From positions 122,597 through 186,596 of the forward strand of contig NZ_JAHWGP010000011.1 in assembly GCF_020873915.1 (NCBI RefSeq): a DNA stretch of 64,000 nt. Reading direction: 5' to 3'. A program made the translations under genes and the position numbers. This DNA comes from Streptomyces sp. DH5. GTDB taxonomy: Bacteria; Actinomycetota; Actinomycetes; Streptomycetales; Streptomycetaceae. Positions 35,159 through 44,819 of this stretch are shown piece by piece (position 1 is the stretch's first letter; each line of letters begins with the position of its first letter). Under the pieces are notes generated by a model that was given only the letters and a program-made list of their open reading frames with translations, searched no databases and was not told the DNA's origin.

Positions 35159-35410
35159 ATGGCGGGCAGCAACCACGGTCACACCCCGGCCGCCTGGACC
35201 GGTGTCATCATCGCCTTCATCGGTTTCTGCGCCGCGGGCGCGTTCATGGTGATGGACCAGCCCGTGGGCTTCTGGGCGAGCATGGGTGTCGTCCTCCTCG
35301 GCGGTGTCGTCGGCGCCGTCATGCGCTCGATGGGCATGGGGCAGCCGAAGAGCGTCCACCCCGTGCACCGGACCACCGACGAAGGCGCCCCGGCCGGCGC
35401 CCGCGGCTGA
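35159..35410 (+). CDS. HGxxPAAW-family small membrane protein
   Basis: 83 aa from ATG 35159, with CGAGGAG 7 nt upstream. The N-terminus MAGSNHGHTPAAWTGV carries the HGxxPAAW signature. Two membrane helices follow (about 15-35 and 42-60), then a hydrophilic tail. Function unknown; it is conserved between trpE and trpC in actinobacteria from memory. GACAAT at about 35104-35109 could be a -10 with a short leader. Confidence 0.8.
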   Translation: MAGSNHGHTPAAWTGVIIAFIGFCAAGAFMVMDQPVGFWASMGVVLLGGVVGAVMRSMGMGQPKSVHPVHRTTDEGAPAGARG

Positions 35411-35488
35411 GCACCGCCCCGCACCCGGGGTCGGGGGCGCCGCGGCCCGCACGGCGGAGCCCGCGCCGCCCCCGACCCGCATCCGGGG

Positions 35489-35494
35489 CACAAT
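35489..35494 (+). promoter_or_regulatory. Possible -10 box for the DUF2752 gene
   Basis: CACAAT lies 7 nt before GTG 35502 and overlaps the alternative ATG at 35493. It argues for the GTG as the real start. Confidence 0.45.
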
Positions 35495-35501
35495 GCACCA
35501 C

Positions 35502-35933
35502 GTGAACGCCCCCAGCCCCAGCGCACCCCGCGGCGGCAGGGCGGCCCGTCCGGCCGTCCCCGCCGCCCTCCTCGCCGCCGTCGCCGGAGCCTTCGCCTAC
35601 GTCGCCGCCGTCGACCCCAACGAGCCCGGCCACTACCCCGTGTGCCCGCTGCTGCACCTCACCGGCCTGTACTGCCCCGGCTGCGGCGGACTGCGCAGCG
35701 CGCACGCCGTCGCCCACGGCGACCTGCCGGCCGCGCTGCAGGCCAACGCCCTCGCGGTGCTCGCCTACGCGTGCTTCGCCGTGCTGTGGACCGTCTGGGT
35801 GGTCCGCGCCGTGCGCGGCGGCCCCTCCCTGAGGATCGACCCGCACCCGGTGCTCCTGTGGTCCCTGGGAGCGTTGCTGCTGGTCTTCACGGTTGTCCGG
35901 AACCTGCCGTTCGGCGGCTGGCTGCATCCTTGA
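35502..35933 (+). CDS. DUF2752 membrane protein
   Basis: 143 aa from GTG 35502 (ATG 35493 would add three residues but overlaps the presumed -10). The DUF2752 hallmark CPLLHLTGLYCPGCGGLRSAHAVAHGD follows the first membrane helix, with the CPxCG pair. Helices lie at about 15-32, 76-98 and 112-130. Function unknown. It is the last gene before trpC; 119 bp lie between. Confidence 0.8.
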   Translation: MNAPSPSAPRGGRAARPAVPAALLAAVAGAFAYVAAVDPNEPGHYPVCPLLHLTGLYCPGCGGLRSAHAVAHGDLPAALQANALAVLAYACFAVLWTVWVVRAVRGGPSLRIDPHPVLLWSLGALLLVFTVVRNLPFGGWLHP

Positions 35934-36052
35934 CCGGCGGGCGAATGTCCAGCTAGTGGACCGCGGGTCGGCCGGATGCGGGGCACACGCCCTGCTCCGG
36001 ATACCATCGCAGTGTCCATCGAAGACCGACCGCAAGGAAGGGGGCCGCTCGC
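35934..36052 (+). promoter_or_regulatory. trpC upstream region
   Basis: The region has GATACCAT at about 36000-36007, which could serve as a -10, giving a leader of about 40 nt before GTG 36053. AAGGAAGGGGG is a strong ribosome-binding site. No tryptophan-codon-rich leader ORF and no convincing terminator/antiterminator pair are seen. Confidence 0.4.
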
Positions 36053-36862
36053 GTGAGTGTGCTCGACGAGATCATCGACGGAGTCCGTGCCGACCTCGCG
36101 GAGCGGCAGGCGCGCGTCAGCCTCGACGAGCTCAAGGAGCGCGCGGCGAAGGCCCCGGCGGCCAAGGACGGCGTGGCAGCCCTGCGCGGCGACGGCGTCA
36201 AGGTGATCTGCGAGGTCAAGCGCTCCAGCCCGTCCAAGGGCGCGCTGGCCGCGATCGCCGACCCGGCCGCACTGGCCGCCGACTACGAGGCGGGCGGCGC
36301 CGCCGTCATCTCCGTGCTCACCGAGGAGCGCCGCTTCGGCGGCTCCCTGGCCGACCTGGAGGCCGTCCGGGCGCGCGTGGACATCCCCGTGCTCCGCAAG
36401 GACTTCATCGTCACCTCGTACCAGCTCTGGGAGGCCCGCGCGTACGGCGCCGACCTGGCGCTGCTGATCGTGGCGGCCCTCGACCAGGCGGCCCTGGAGT
36501 CGCTGATCGAGCGTGCCGAGTCCATCGGGCTCACCCCGCTCGTCGAGGTCCACGACGAGGACGAGGTGGAGCGCGCCGTCGACGCCGGCGCCAAGGTCAT
36601 CGGTGTCAACGCGCGCAACCTCAAGACCCTCGAGGTCGACCGCGGCACCTTCGAGCGGGTCGCCCCCGAGATCCCCGCCCACCTGGTCAGGGTCGCCGAG
36701 TCCGGCGTCCGCGGCCCGCACGACCTCATCGCCTACGCCAACGCGGGCGCCGACGCCGTCCTGGTCGGCGAGTCCCTGGTCACCGGCAAGGACCCCCGGA
36801 CGGCCGTCTCCGACCTGGTGGCGGCGGGCGAGCACCCGGCCCTCCGCCACGGCCGCGGCTGA
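36053..36862 (+). CDS. trpC: Indole-3-glycerol phosphate synthase
   Basis: 269 aa (beta/alpha)8 barrel, no TrpF fusion. [17 protein letters not shown] carries the catalytic Glu and Lys; [31 protein letters not shown], the catalytic Lys and Glu region; [13 protein letters not shown] and [11 protein letters not shown] the later active-site and phosphate loops. GTG 36053 has an excellent Shine-Dalgarno sequence. It is the first gene of the trpC-trpX-trpB-trpA group. Confidence 0.95.
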   Translation: MSVLDEIIDGVRADLAERQARVSLDELKERAAKAPAAKDGVAALRGDGVKVICEVKRSSPSKGALAAIADPAALAADYEAGGAAVISVLTEERRFGGSLADLEAVRARVDIPVLRKDFIVTSYQLWEARAYGADLALLIVAALDQAALESLIERAESIGLTPLVEVHDEDEVERAVDAGAKVIGVNARNLKTLEVDRGTFERVAPEIPAHLVRVAESGVRGPHDLIAYANAGADAVLVGESLVTGKDPRTAVSDLVAAGEHPALRHGRG

Positions 36863-36870
36863 ACCGCCGG

Positions 36871-36876
36871 TAGGCT
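36871..36876 (+). promoter_or_regulatory. Possible -10 box for trpX
   Basis: TAGGCT lies 7 nt before ATG 36884, without a Shine-Dalgarno sequence. It suggests that the small ORF may have a leaderless transcript of its own. Confidence 0.5.
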
Positions 36877-36883
36877 GACCCCG

Positions 36884-37093
36884 ATGACGCTCTCCCGCCT
36901 CGCTCGTGGCTGCCGGCCCCGTGGCTGCCGTGCCCCCGCCCGCAGGGTGCACGGCCGCAGGGTCCGCTACGTCATCGGTGACGAGCCGGGACAGGTGAAC
37001 GGGCGGCGATGGCAGCGCGCCCCACAGGGGCGCGGGGCTGTACCGGAACATCCGACTCTGTCGCGTGAGCGCGACCAGCCGCCTACGGCCTGA
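36884..37093 (+). CDS. trpX: Small ORF between trpC and trpB (TrpX/TrpM position)
   Basis: 69 aa, very Arg-rich (begins MTLSRLARGCRPRGCRAPAR). In S. coelicolor a small gene at this place is called trpX/trpM, and its product has been reported to modulate tryptophan biosynthesis and differentiation (from memory). The position, 21 bp after trpC, and the leaderless-type -10 fit. However, codons 40-69 lie in what looks like a dispersed intergenic repeat (37013-37092), so the C-terminal half may not be conserved. Only one Trp is present, so it is not an attenuator peptide. The product could be real but variable at its end. Confidence 0.55.
   Translation: MTLSRLARGCRPRGCRAPARRVHGRRVRYVIGDEPGQVNGRRWQRAPQGRGAVPEHPTLSRERDQPPTA
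37013..37092 (+). repeat. Copy of a Streptomyces dispersed intergenic element
   Basis: GCGCCCC-ACA-GGGGCGC hairpin (37017-37033) followed by GGGGCTG, a 22-nt spacer, and GCGTGAGCGCGACCAGCC (37063-37080). I recognise from memory this combination (GC hairpin, GGGGCTGTA, then GCGCGACCAGCC) as one that recurs between Streptomyces genes. A second, diverged copy is at about 58594-58660. Here it overlaps the end of the trpX ORF. Confidence 0.55.
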
Positions 37094-37159
37094 GGCCGAC
37101 CGACAACCCCGCCCCCACGGCGAACAGTGCCCGACACACACTCACCGTGAGGTTCACGC

Positions 37160-38439
<1,280 letters not shown>

Positions 38440-38443
<4 letters not shown>

Positions 38444-39255
38444 GCGGCACCGTGCGACTGCTGAACGACACCCTCGCCGCGGCGAAGGCCGAGGGCCGTT
38501 CCGCCCTCATCGCCTACCTCCCGGCCGGGTTCCCGACCGTGGACGGCGGCATCGAGGCGGTCAAGGCCGTCCTGGAGGGCGGCGCCGACATCGTCGAGGT
38601 GGGCCTGCCGCACAGCGACCCCGTCCTGGACGGCCCGGTCATCCAGACCGCCGACGACATCGCCCTGCGTGGCGGCGTGCGGATCGCGGACGTGCTGCGC
38701 ACGGTCCGCGAGGCGCACGCGGCCACCGGCAAGCCGATCCTCGTCATGACCTACTGGAACCCCGTCGACCGCTACGGCGTCGAGCGGTTCACCGCCGAGC
38801 TCGCCGAGGCGGGCGGCGCCGGCTGCATCCTGCCCGACCTGCCCGTGCAGGAGTCGGGGCTGTGGCGCGAGCACGCGGAGAAGCACGGGCTCGCCACGGT
38901 CTTCGTGGTCGCGCCCAGCAGCAGGGACGAGCGGCTCGCCGAGATCACCGCGGTCGGCAGCGGCTTCGTCTACGCCGCCTCCCTGATGGGCGTCACCGGC
39001 ACCCGCGAGTCGGTCGGCGCGCAGGCCGAGGAACTGGTGCGGCGTACCCGCGCCACCACCGACATCCCGGTCTGCGTCGGCCTGGGCGTCTCCAACCCCG
39101 CCCAGGCGGCCGAGGTCGCCCGCTTCGCCGACGGGGTGATCGTCGGCTCGGCCTTCGTCAAGCGGATGCTGGACGCCCCCGACGACGCGGCCGGCATCGA
39201 GGCCGTCCGTGCGCTCGCCGGCGAACTCGCCCAGGGCGTACGCGGACAGGCGTGA
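38440..39255 (+). CDS. trpA: Tryptophan synthase alpha chain
   Basis: 271 aa (beta/alpha)8 barrel cleaving indole-3-glycerol phosphate. Catalytic Glu is in [19 protein letters not shown] and catalytic Asp in the same segment. [13 protein letters not shown] and the loop [17 protein letters not shown] are typical, and [27 protein letters not shown] closes the barrel. GTG 38440 overlaps the trpB stop; a hairpin terminator follows. Confidence 0.96.
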
Positions 39256-39311
39256 CCGGGCGGGGACCACGCAGGTAGTCGTACGGGTCCCTCGTACGGG
39301 TGGACCTGGGG

Positions 39312-39338
39312 CCGGGGAGGCGCTCAGCGCCTCCCCGG
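39312..39338 (+). terminator. Terminator after trpA
   Basis: CCGGGGAGGCGC/GCGCCTCCCCGG, a 12-bp perfect stem with a three-nucleotide loop, followed by TTCGTTC. It lies between trpA and the DsbA-like gene, 57 nt after the trpA stop. Confidence 0.7.
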
Positions 39339-39353
39339 TTCGTTCTGCGGGGT

Positions 39354-40133
39354 GTGAGCGAGAAGAACCGTGAGGGAAAGCGCACCGCCCGGGAGCGGCT
39401 GGCGGTCGAGCGCGAGAAGCAGAAGGCGGCGGAGAAGCGGCGCCGTGCCCTGATCGTGGGCGCGAGCGTGGTCTGCGTCCTGGGACTCGCGGCGGTGATC
39501 GGCGTCGTCGCCGCCAACTCCGGAGGAGACGACAGCGAGAGCGAAGCGTCCGGCCCGGTCGTGGCCCCCTCGGGAGCCCTCGGCGAGGACGGCACCGTCA
39601 TCCCGGTCGGCGATCCGGACGCCAGGGCGACGCTCACGGTGTGGGAGGACTTCCGCTGCCCGGCCTGCAAGTCCTTCGAGGAGGTCTACAGCCCCACCAT
39701 CCACGAGCTGACCGACGCCGGCCGGCTGAAGGTGGAGTACCACCTGGTCACGCTGATCGACGGCGCCATGGGCGGCACCGGCTCCCGCGACTCGGCCAAT
39801 GCCGCGGCCTGCGCCCAGGACGCCGGGAAGTTCACCGCGTACCACGACGTGCTGTTCCGGAACCAGCCGCTGGAGCGCGACGACACCTTCGCCGACAAGG
39901 ACGAGCTGATCGAGCTGGCCGGCAAGGTCGACGGCCTCGACACCCCCGCCTTCCGCGCGTGCGTCGAGGACGGCACACACAACAGCTGGGTGGCGAAGTC
40001 CAACGAGGCGTTCCAGAAGGGTGGCTTCAGCGGCACCCCCACCGTGCTCCTCGACGGGAAGAACATCTACCAGGACAACTCGATGACCCCGGAGAAGCTG
40101 AAGCAGATGGTGGAGGAGGCCGACAAGGGCTAG
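39354..40133 (+). CDS. Membrane-anchored DsbA-like thioredoxin-fold protein
   Basis: 259 aa from GTG 39354. Basic coiled N-terminus (about 1-32), a single membrane helix (ALIVGASVVCVLGLAAVIGVVAA, about 31-53), an acidic Ser/Gly/Pro linker and an external thioredoxin-4 domain with CPAC in WEDFRCPACKSFEEVY. The cis-Pro loop is GGFSGTPTVLLDGK. It is similar in plan to the protein at 8734-9546 but has an extra Cys pair in NAAACAQDAG and ACVEDGTHN, which may form a second disulfide. A role in oxidative folding or reduction of secreted proteins is inferred. The next gene is lgt. Confidence 0.85.
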   Translation: MSEKNREGKRTARERLAVEREKQKAAEKRRRALIVGASVVCVLGLAAVIGVVAANSGGDDSESEASGPVVAPSGALGEDGTVIPVGDPDARATLTVWEDFRCPACKSFEEVYSPTIHELTDAGRLKVEYHLVTLIDGAMGGTGSRDSANAAACAQDAGKFTAYHDVLFRNQPLERDDTFADKDELIELAGKVDGLDTPAFRACVEDGTHNSWVAKSNEAFQKGGFSGTPTVLLDGKNIYQDNSMTPEKLKQMVEEADKG

Positions 40134-40241
40134 GGCTGGGCTGGGGCCGATCCACCGGGGGAACCGGGAGGTTCCTGTTATGGAGCCGTTGCCGGGCCGC
40201 CCGTCGCGTGGCCGGTCCGGCGCGGTAGCGTCGACCTTGCC

Positions 40242-41234
40242 ATGGAACTTGCCTACATTCCCAGCCCGTCGAGCGGGGTGCTGTACATCGGCCCCGTCCC
40301 GCTGCGCGGCTACGCGTTCTGCATCATCATCGGCGTCTTCGCTGCCGTCTGGCTCGGCAACAGGCGCTGGGTCGCCCGGGGCGGGCGGGCCGGCACGGTA
40401 GCCGACATCGCTGTCTGGGCGGTGCCCTTCGGCCTGATCGGCGGTCGGCTCTACCACGTGGTCACGGACTACCAGCTGTACTTCAGCGAGGGCCGTGACT
40501 GGGTGGACGCCTTCAAGATCTGGGAGGGCGGCCTCGGCATCTGGGGCGCGATCGCCTTCGGTGCGCTGGGCGCCTGGATCGGCTGCCGCCGCCGGGGCAT
40601 CGCGCTGCCCGCCTACGCCGACGCCGTGGCGCCGGGCATCGCCTTGGCGCAGGCGATCGGCCGCTGGGGCAACTGGTTCAACCAGGAGCTGTACGGGCGG
40701 GCCACGGACCTGCCCTGGGCGGTGGAGATCACCTCCTCCTCCGACGGGCGCGTCCCGGGCACGTACCACCCGACGTTCCTGTACGAGTCGCTGTGGTGCG
40801 TCGGTGTGGCGCTGCTCGTGATCTGGGCCGACCGGCGCTTCAAGCTCGGGCACGGCCGGGCGTTCGCGCTGTACGTCGCCGCGTACTGCGCGGGGCGGTT
40901 CTGGATCGAGTACATGCGGGTCGACGAGGCGCACGAGATCCTGGGGCTGCGGCTGAACAACTGGACGTCGATCCTGGTGTTCCTGCTGGCGGTTCTGTAC
41001 ATCGTGCTGTCGGCGCGTAAGCGGCCGGGGCGGGAGGATGTCGTGGAGCCGGCTGCGGGTGCCTCCGGCGGTGAGAAGGCCGGTGAGTCCGGGGCTTCCG
41101 ACGGGGCCGACGCCGAATCCGACTCCGACACCGTGAAGGGTTCCGAGTCCGCGAAGGACGCCGAGGGCTCCGAGGACGCCGAGGGCTCCGGGGAGTCGAA
41201 GGACGGGGCGGCCGGGTCGGTGAAGAAGAGCTGA
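40242..41234 (+). CDS. lgt: Prolipoprotein diacylglyceryl transferase
   Basis: 330 aa. It transfers diacylglycerol from phosphatidylglycerol to the lipobox Cys, the first step of lipoprotein maturation. Seven hydrophobic segments end near residue 255. Family motifs GRLYHVVTDYQLY, GRWGNWFNQELYGRATDLPW and HPTFLYESLW (about 168-177) are intact. The C-terminal 70 residues are a disordered acidic Ser/Gly/Glu/Asp-rich tail (ESDSDTVKGSESAKDAEG), an addition typical of actinobacteria. ATG 40242; TAGCGT 10 nt upstream may be a -10. Intrinsic terminator downstream. Confidence 0.96.
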   Translation: MELAYIPSPSSGVLYIGPVPLRGYAFCIIIGVFAAVWLGNRRWVARGGRAGTVADIAVWAVPFGLIGGRLYHVVTDYQLYFSEGRDWVDAFKIWEGGLGIWGAIAFGALGAWIGCRRRGIALPAYADAVAPGIALAQAIGRWGNWFNQELYGRATDLPWAVEITSSSDGRVPGTYHPTFLYESLWCVGVALLVIWADRRFKLGHGRAFALYVAAYCAGRFWIEYMRVDEAHEILGLRLNNWTSILVFLLAVLYIVLSARKRPGREDVVEPAAGASGGEKAGESGASDGADAESDSDTVKGSESAKDAEGSEDAEGSGESKDGAAGSVKKS

Positions 41235-41252
41235 CCGCTTGGTCGTGGTGCG

Positions 41253-41292
41253 CCGAGGGCGCCCGGGTTTTCCGGGCGCCCTCGGTTCTTTT
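41253..41292. terminator. Strong intrinsic terminator between lgt and the CitE-like gene
   Basis: A perfect 14-bp GC stem (41253-41266 with 41272-41285), loop GTTTT, followed by TTCTTTT. It is the best classical Rho-independent terminator in the window, serving lgt on the plus strand. Confidence 0.85.
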
Positions 41293-41422
41293 GCTGGGCG
41301 GGGGCGTGGCACGGCCGCCGGCGCCCGCGGGGCACGGTCGCACCCACCCGCGCCGTCCTGCGGCGCGACTGCCCGCGGAGAGGAGCAGGCGGACAGGACC
41401 GGAGGGGCGGACGCGTGGAAGG

Positions 41423-42253
41423 TCAGGGGGTGCGGGAGAGGGTCAGGGTGCGGTGGGCTGCCGCTACTACGGCCGCGTCGATGAAGGTGCCGTCGGGGAG
41501 GGCCTGGGCGCCCCCGGTCGTGGCTGCCGCCTCGAGCACGGTCTCGGCCCTGTCGATCTCCTCGTCCGTGGGGAGGTAGGCCCGTCTGATGGTGGGGAGC
41601 TGGCGGGGGTGGATGGCGGCGCGGCCCAGGAAGCCCAGGGCGCGGCCCCGGAGGCAGGAGGCCAGGAGACCGTCCAGGTCGCGGGTGTCCGGGTGGACGG
41701 ACTGGGTGGGCGGGGGCAGGCCCGCCGCCCGCGCGGCGACGACCACCCGGGAGCGGGACCAGTCGAGGCCCGAGTCGTCGCGTACGCCCAGGTCGGCCCG
41801 TAGGTCCGCCTCCCCGATGGCGATCCCGCGCAGCGACGGGTGGGCGGTGGCCACCGCGTGGGCCCGCTCGATGCCCAGGGCCGTCTCCAGGAGGGCGTAC
41901 AGGGGCGGCACGCCCCCGCGCGCCGAGACGACCCGGCGTGCGACGCGCTGGACGTCGGACGGGGACGACACCTTGGGCAGCCGCAGACCGGCCAGGCCGG
42001 GGGCGGGTGCGACGGCCGCGAGGTCGGCGCGGCCCCAGGGGCCGGACGGGGCGTTGACGCGGACGTGGACCGGGACCGGCTGGGGGTCGCGCAGCAGCTC
42101 GGCGGTGGCCGACCGGGCGTAGGCCTTGCGGTCGGGGGCGACCGCGTCCTCCAGGTCGATCACCACCACGTCGGCCCCCGAGGTGAGCGCCTTCACCACC
42201 ACGGAAGGACGGTCGCCGGGCGCGTACAGCCAGGTCAGCGGGAAGCCCGTCAC
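41423..42253 (-). CDS. CitE-like CoA ester lyase (HpcH/HpaI family)
   Basis: 276 aa from GTG 42253, overlapping the CoA-transferase stop by 4 bp. TWLYAPGDRPSVVVKALTSGADVVVIDLEDAVAPDRK opens the CitE fold. RVNAPSGPWG contains the Arg of the catalytic site, and LLETALGIERAHAVATAHPSLRGIAIGEADLRADLG the Glu/Asp metal ligands. AIHPRQLPTIRRAY is the typical C-terminal segment. It should cleave a CoA thioester with a hydroxyacyl side chain; the substrate is unknown. It is the last gene of the six-gene operon. Confidence 0.85.
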   Translation of the reverse strand: MTGFPLTWLYAPGDRPSVVVKALTSGADVVVIDLEDAVAPDRKAYARSATAELLRDPQPVPVHVRVNAPSGPWGRADLAAVAPAPGLAGLRLPKVSSPSDVQRVARRVVSARGGVPPLYALLETALGIERAHAVATAHPSLRGIAIGEADLRADLGVRDDSGLDWSRSRVVVAARAAGLPPPTQSVHPDTRDLDGLLASCLRGRALGFLGRAAIHPRQLPTIRRAYLPTDEEIDRAETVLEAAATTGGAQALPDGTFIDAAVVAAAHRTLTLSRTP

Positions 42254-43446
42254 AGGGCGCCCTCCGCGCGCAGCTCCGCGAGGTCGGCCGGGGTGAGGCC
42301 CAGCTCGGTGAGGACCGCCTCGGTGTCGGCGCCGTGCGGGCGGCCCGCCCAGCGGATCGACCCGGGGGTGGAGGAGAGCCGGAAGAGGACGTTCTGCATG
42401 CGCAGCGGCCCCAGTTCGGGGTCGTCGACCGTGGTGATGGTGTCCAGGGCCTGGTACTGGGGGTCGGTCATGACGTCCCGTACGTCCTGGACGGGGGCGA
42501 CGGCAGCCTCCGCCTTCTCGAAGGCGGCCAGGACGTCGGAGCGGGTGTGGCGGGCGATCCAGCCGCCGACCGCCTCGTCGAGGACGTCCGCGTGCCGGGC
42601 ACGCTCCTCCCCGCTGGCGAACCAGGGCTCGTCGATCAGGTCGGGGCGGCCCACCAGTACCATCACCCGCTCGGCGATCGACTGGGCCGAGGTGGACACG
42701 GCGACCCAGGTGCCGTCGGCGGTGAGGTAGGTGCCGCGCGGGGCGTTGTTCTGGGAGCGGTTGCCGGTGCGCGGCTGGACGTGGCCGAGCTGGTCGTACC
42801 AGGTCGGCTGGGGGCCGAGCGCGGTCAGGATCGGTTCGATCAGCGCCATGTCGACGACCTGGCCCTCTCCGGTCCGGTCGCGGGCGGCCAGCGCGGTCAT
42901 CACCGCGTACGCCGTGGTCAGGCCCGCGATGGAGTCGGCCAGGCCGAACGGGGGCAGGGTCGGCGGCGCGTCCGGTTCGCCGGTGATCGCGGCGAAGCCG
43001 CTCATCGCCTCGGCGAGGGTGCCGAAGCCCGGGCGGTGCGCGTACGGGCCGAACTGGCCGAAGCCGGTGACCCGGGCCAGCACCAGGCGCGGGTTGACGG
43101 CGGACAGTTCGGGCCAGCCCAGGTCCCACTTCTCCAGGGTGCCGGGGCGGAAGTTCTCGATCACGACGTCGGCGGTCACCGCCAGGCGCAGCAGGGTGGC
43201 CCGGCCGCCCGGCGTGGACAGGTCGAGGGTGACGGTGCGCTTGTTGCGGCCGAGCATCTTCCACCACAGGCCGATGCCGTCCTTCGACGGGCCGTGGCCG
43301 CGGCACGGGTCCGGTTTCCTCGGATGCTCGACCTTGACGACGTCCGCGCCGAAGTCGCCGAGCAGGGTGGCGGCGAGGGGGCCGGCGAAGAGGGTGGCGA
43401 GGTCCAGGACGCGCAGGCCGGTCAGTGGGGGGTCGGTGGGCGTCAT
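42250..43446 (-). CDS. CaiB/BaiF (class III) CoA-transferase
   Basis: 398 aa from ATG 43446. The class III fold is recognisable: TGLRVLDLATLFAGPLAATLLGDFGADVVKVEHP at the start, GRNKRTVTLDLSTPGG, and ENFRPGTLEKWDLGW. The active-site Asp is in QVVDMALIEPIL. Together with the CitE-like protein it looks like an activation-and-cleavage module for a short acyl-CoA. It overlaps the flanking genes by 4 bp on both sides, so its expression is tied to the ADP-ribosylglycohydrolase genes upstream. Confidence 0.86.
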   Translation of the reverse strand: MTPTDPPLTGLRVLDLATLFAGPLAATLLGDFGADVVKVEHPRKPDPCRGHGPSKDGIGLWWKMLGRNKRTVTLDLSTPGGRATLLRLAVTADVVIENFRPGTLEKWDLGWPELSAVNPRLVLARVTGFGQFGPYAHRPGFGTLAEAMSGFAAITGEPDAPPTLPPFGLADSIAGLTTAYAVMTALAARDRTGEGQVVDMALIEPILTALGPQPTWYDQLGHVQPRTGNRSQNNAPRGTYLTADGTWVAVSTSAQSIAERVMVLVGRPDLIDEPWFASGEERARHADVLDEAVGGWIARHTRSDVLAAFEKAEAAVAPVQDVRDVMTDPQYQALDTITTVDDPELGPLRMQNVLFRLSSTPGSIRWAGRPHGADTEAVLTELGLTPADLAELRAEGAL

Positions 43447-44819
43447 GGGCGGGAGGCCTCCAGACGGGTCAGTCGGGCCAGGGTGTCGAAGCCGGAGCCG
43501 TCGAAGTCGCCGACGGAGGTGGCCAGGCGGTTCTTCAGCGGGGCCGTCCAGCGTTCGGGGAGGGCGTCGGGGGTGCCGGCGAGGAGGCCGGCGATGCTGC
43601 CGGCGGTCGCGCCGTTGGAGTCGGTGTCCCAGCCGCCCGACACCGCGCGGCAGACGGAACCGGTGAAGTCGCCGTCCGCGTGGGTGAGGGCGGCCGCGAT
43701 CAGGGCGGTGTTGGGGACGGCGTGCACCCAGTGGTGGGTGGCGGCGTGGGTGGCGTGCAGGACGTCGACGACGGTGTCGAAACCGGCGTGTGCGTGTTCC
43801 CGGGCCAGGTCGACGGCGTGCCGGACGGCTCGGGCGAGACGGGAGCGGGGCGGGACGACGGCGAGGCCGCCGCGCAGGCAGGCGTGGACGTCGTGCTCGC
43901 CGGTGGCGGCGGTGGCGATGACGGCCGCCGTGAACATCGCGGCGTAGACGCCGTTGGCGGTGTGGGTGAGCGTCGCGTCGCGGTGGGCCTGTGCGGCGGC
44001 GGCGGCCGGGTCGCCGGGATTGGTCCAGCCGTGCACGTCCGCGCGGATGAGGGCGCCGATCCACTCACGGAAGGGGTTGTGGTGACGGGCGGTCAGCGGG
44101 GGTTCCAGCCCGCTCAGGAGGTTGCGGTAGGCGATGCGTTCGGCGGTGAAGGCGCGGCCGGCGGGGAGTTCGTCCAGCCAGACGCGGGCCACGTCGACGG
44201 TGGTGAAGCCGCGGCCGTGGCGCTGGAGGAGGAGCAGGCCGAGGAGGGGGTAGTTGAGGTCGTCGTCCTCGGGCATGCCGTCGATGTTCTCGGCGAGGGA
44301 GGTGGGTGCGGAGCGGCGGTTCCAGGGGTGGCGGGTGAGGAGGTCCGCGGGGACGCCGCGGGCGGTGAAGTAGGTCGTGAGGGGCCAGTTGCCGGCGGCG
44401 CGGGCCAGGGCGCGGATGGCGGGGAGGGGGAGTTTCTCCACCGGTTTGCCCAGCAGGCAGCCGACCGCTCTGCCGAGCCAGGCGGCTTCCAGGCGGGAGG
44501 CGGTCGCGGAGGCGGGGGCGCGCACGCCCGTCGCGGACGGCCAGTCGGGGCACCGGGAGACGATGCCGGGCAGGTCGGTGGGTTCGTGCTCCGTCAACGC
44601 GCTGGGCAGGTCGGCCAGTTCGTCCAGGAGGTCGCCGGCCAGGAGGCGGAGGCAGGGGGATGCCGGTGTGGGTGAGGCGCCCGCGGTCAGGGGGGCCTCG
44701 GGGCCGCCCGCCGCGTGCCAGCGGGCGGCGACGGCCGAGGCTTCGCGGCCGTCCTGCCGTGCCTGGCGCAGTTCGTGGCCGATCAGGTCCTCCGGCTGGA
44801 CCCAGGTCAGTCGGAGCAC
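43443..44819 (-). CDS. ADP-ribosylglycohydrolase family protein, paralogue 1
   Basis: 458 aa from GTG 44819. The DraG/ARH core spans about 110-425: RLEAAWLGRAVGCLLGKPVEKL at the start, acidic cluster PEDDDLNY (Asp185-187), and GGWDTDSNGATAGSIAGLLAGT (Asp398, Asp400), the paired metal-binding motif. The roughly 110-residue N-terminus (VQPEDLIGHELRQARQDG and onward) is extra. This subfamily (DDDL and WDTDSNGAT instead of TDDT and RDADT) may hydrolyse a different N- or O-glycosidic bond from DraG. It is the fourth gene of the operon, overlapping paralogue 2 by 13 bp. Confidence 0.85.
   Translation of the reverse strand: MLRLTWVQPEDLIGHELRQARQDGREASAVAARWHAAGGPEAPLTAGASPTPASPCLRLLAGDLLDELADLPSALTEHEPTDLPGIVSRCPDWPSATGVRAPASATASRLEAAWLGRAVGCLLGKPVEKLPLPAIRALARAAGNWPLTTYFTARGVPADLLTRHPWNRRSAPTSLAENIDGMPEDDDLNYPLLGLLLLQRHGRGFTTVDVARVWLDELPAGRAFTAERIAYRNLLSGLEPPLTARHHNPFREWIGALIRADVHGWTNPGDPAAAAAQAHRDATLTHTANGVYAAMFTAAVIATAATGEHDVHACLRGGLAVVPPRSRLARAVRHAVDLAREHAHAGFDTVVDVLHATHAATHHWVHAVPNTALIAAALTHADGDFTGSVCRAVSGGWDTDSNGATAGSIAGLLAGTPDALPERWTAPLKNRLATSVGDFDGSGFDTLARLTRLEASRP

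Noticed and set aside
35934-36052. Tryptophan attenuator or T-box before trpC
   Set aside because: No Trp-codon-rich leader ORF and no convincing alternative hairpins were found.
36000-36056. Small ORF ending across the trpC start
   Set aside because: A 26-codon frame starting at 35976 has no ribosome-binding site and its stop overlap with GTGA looks coincidental.
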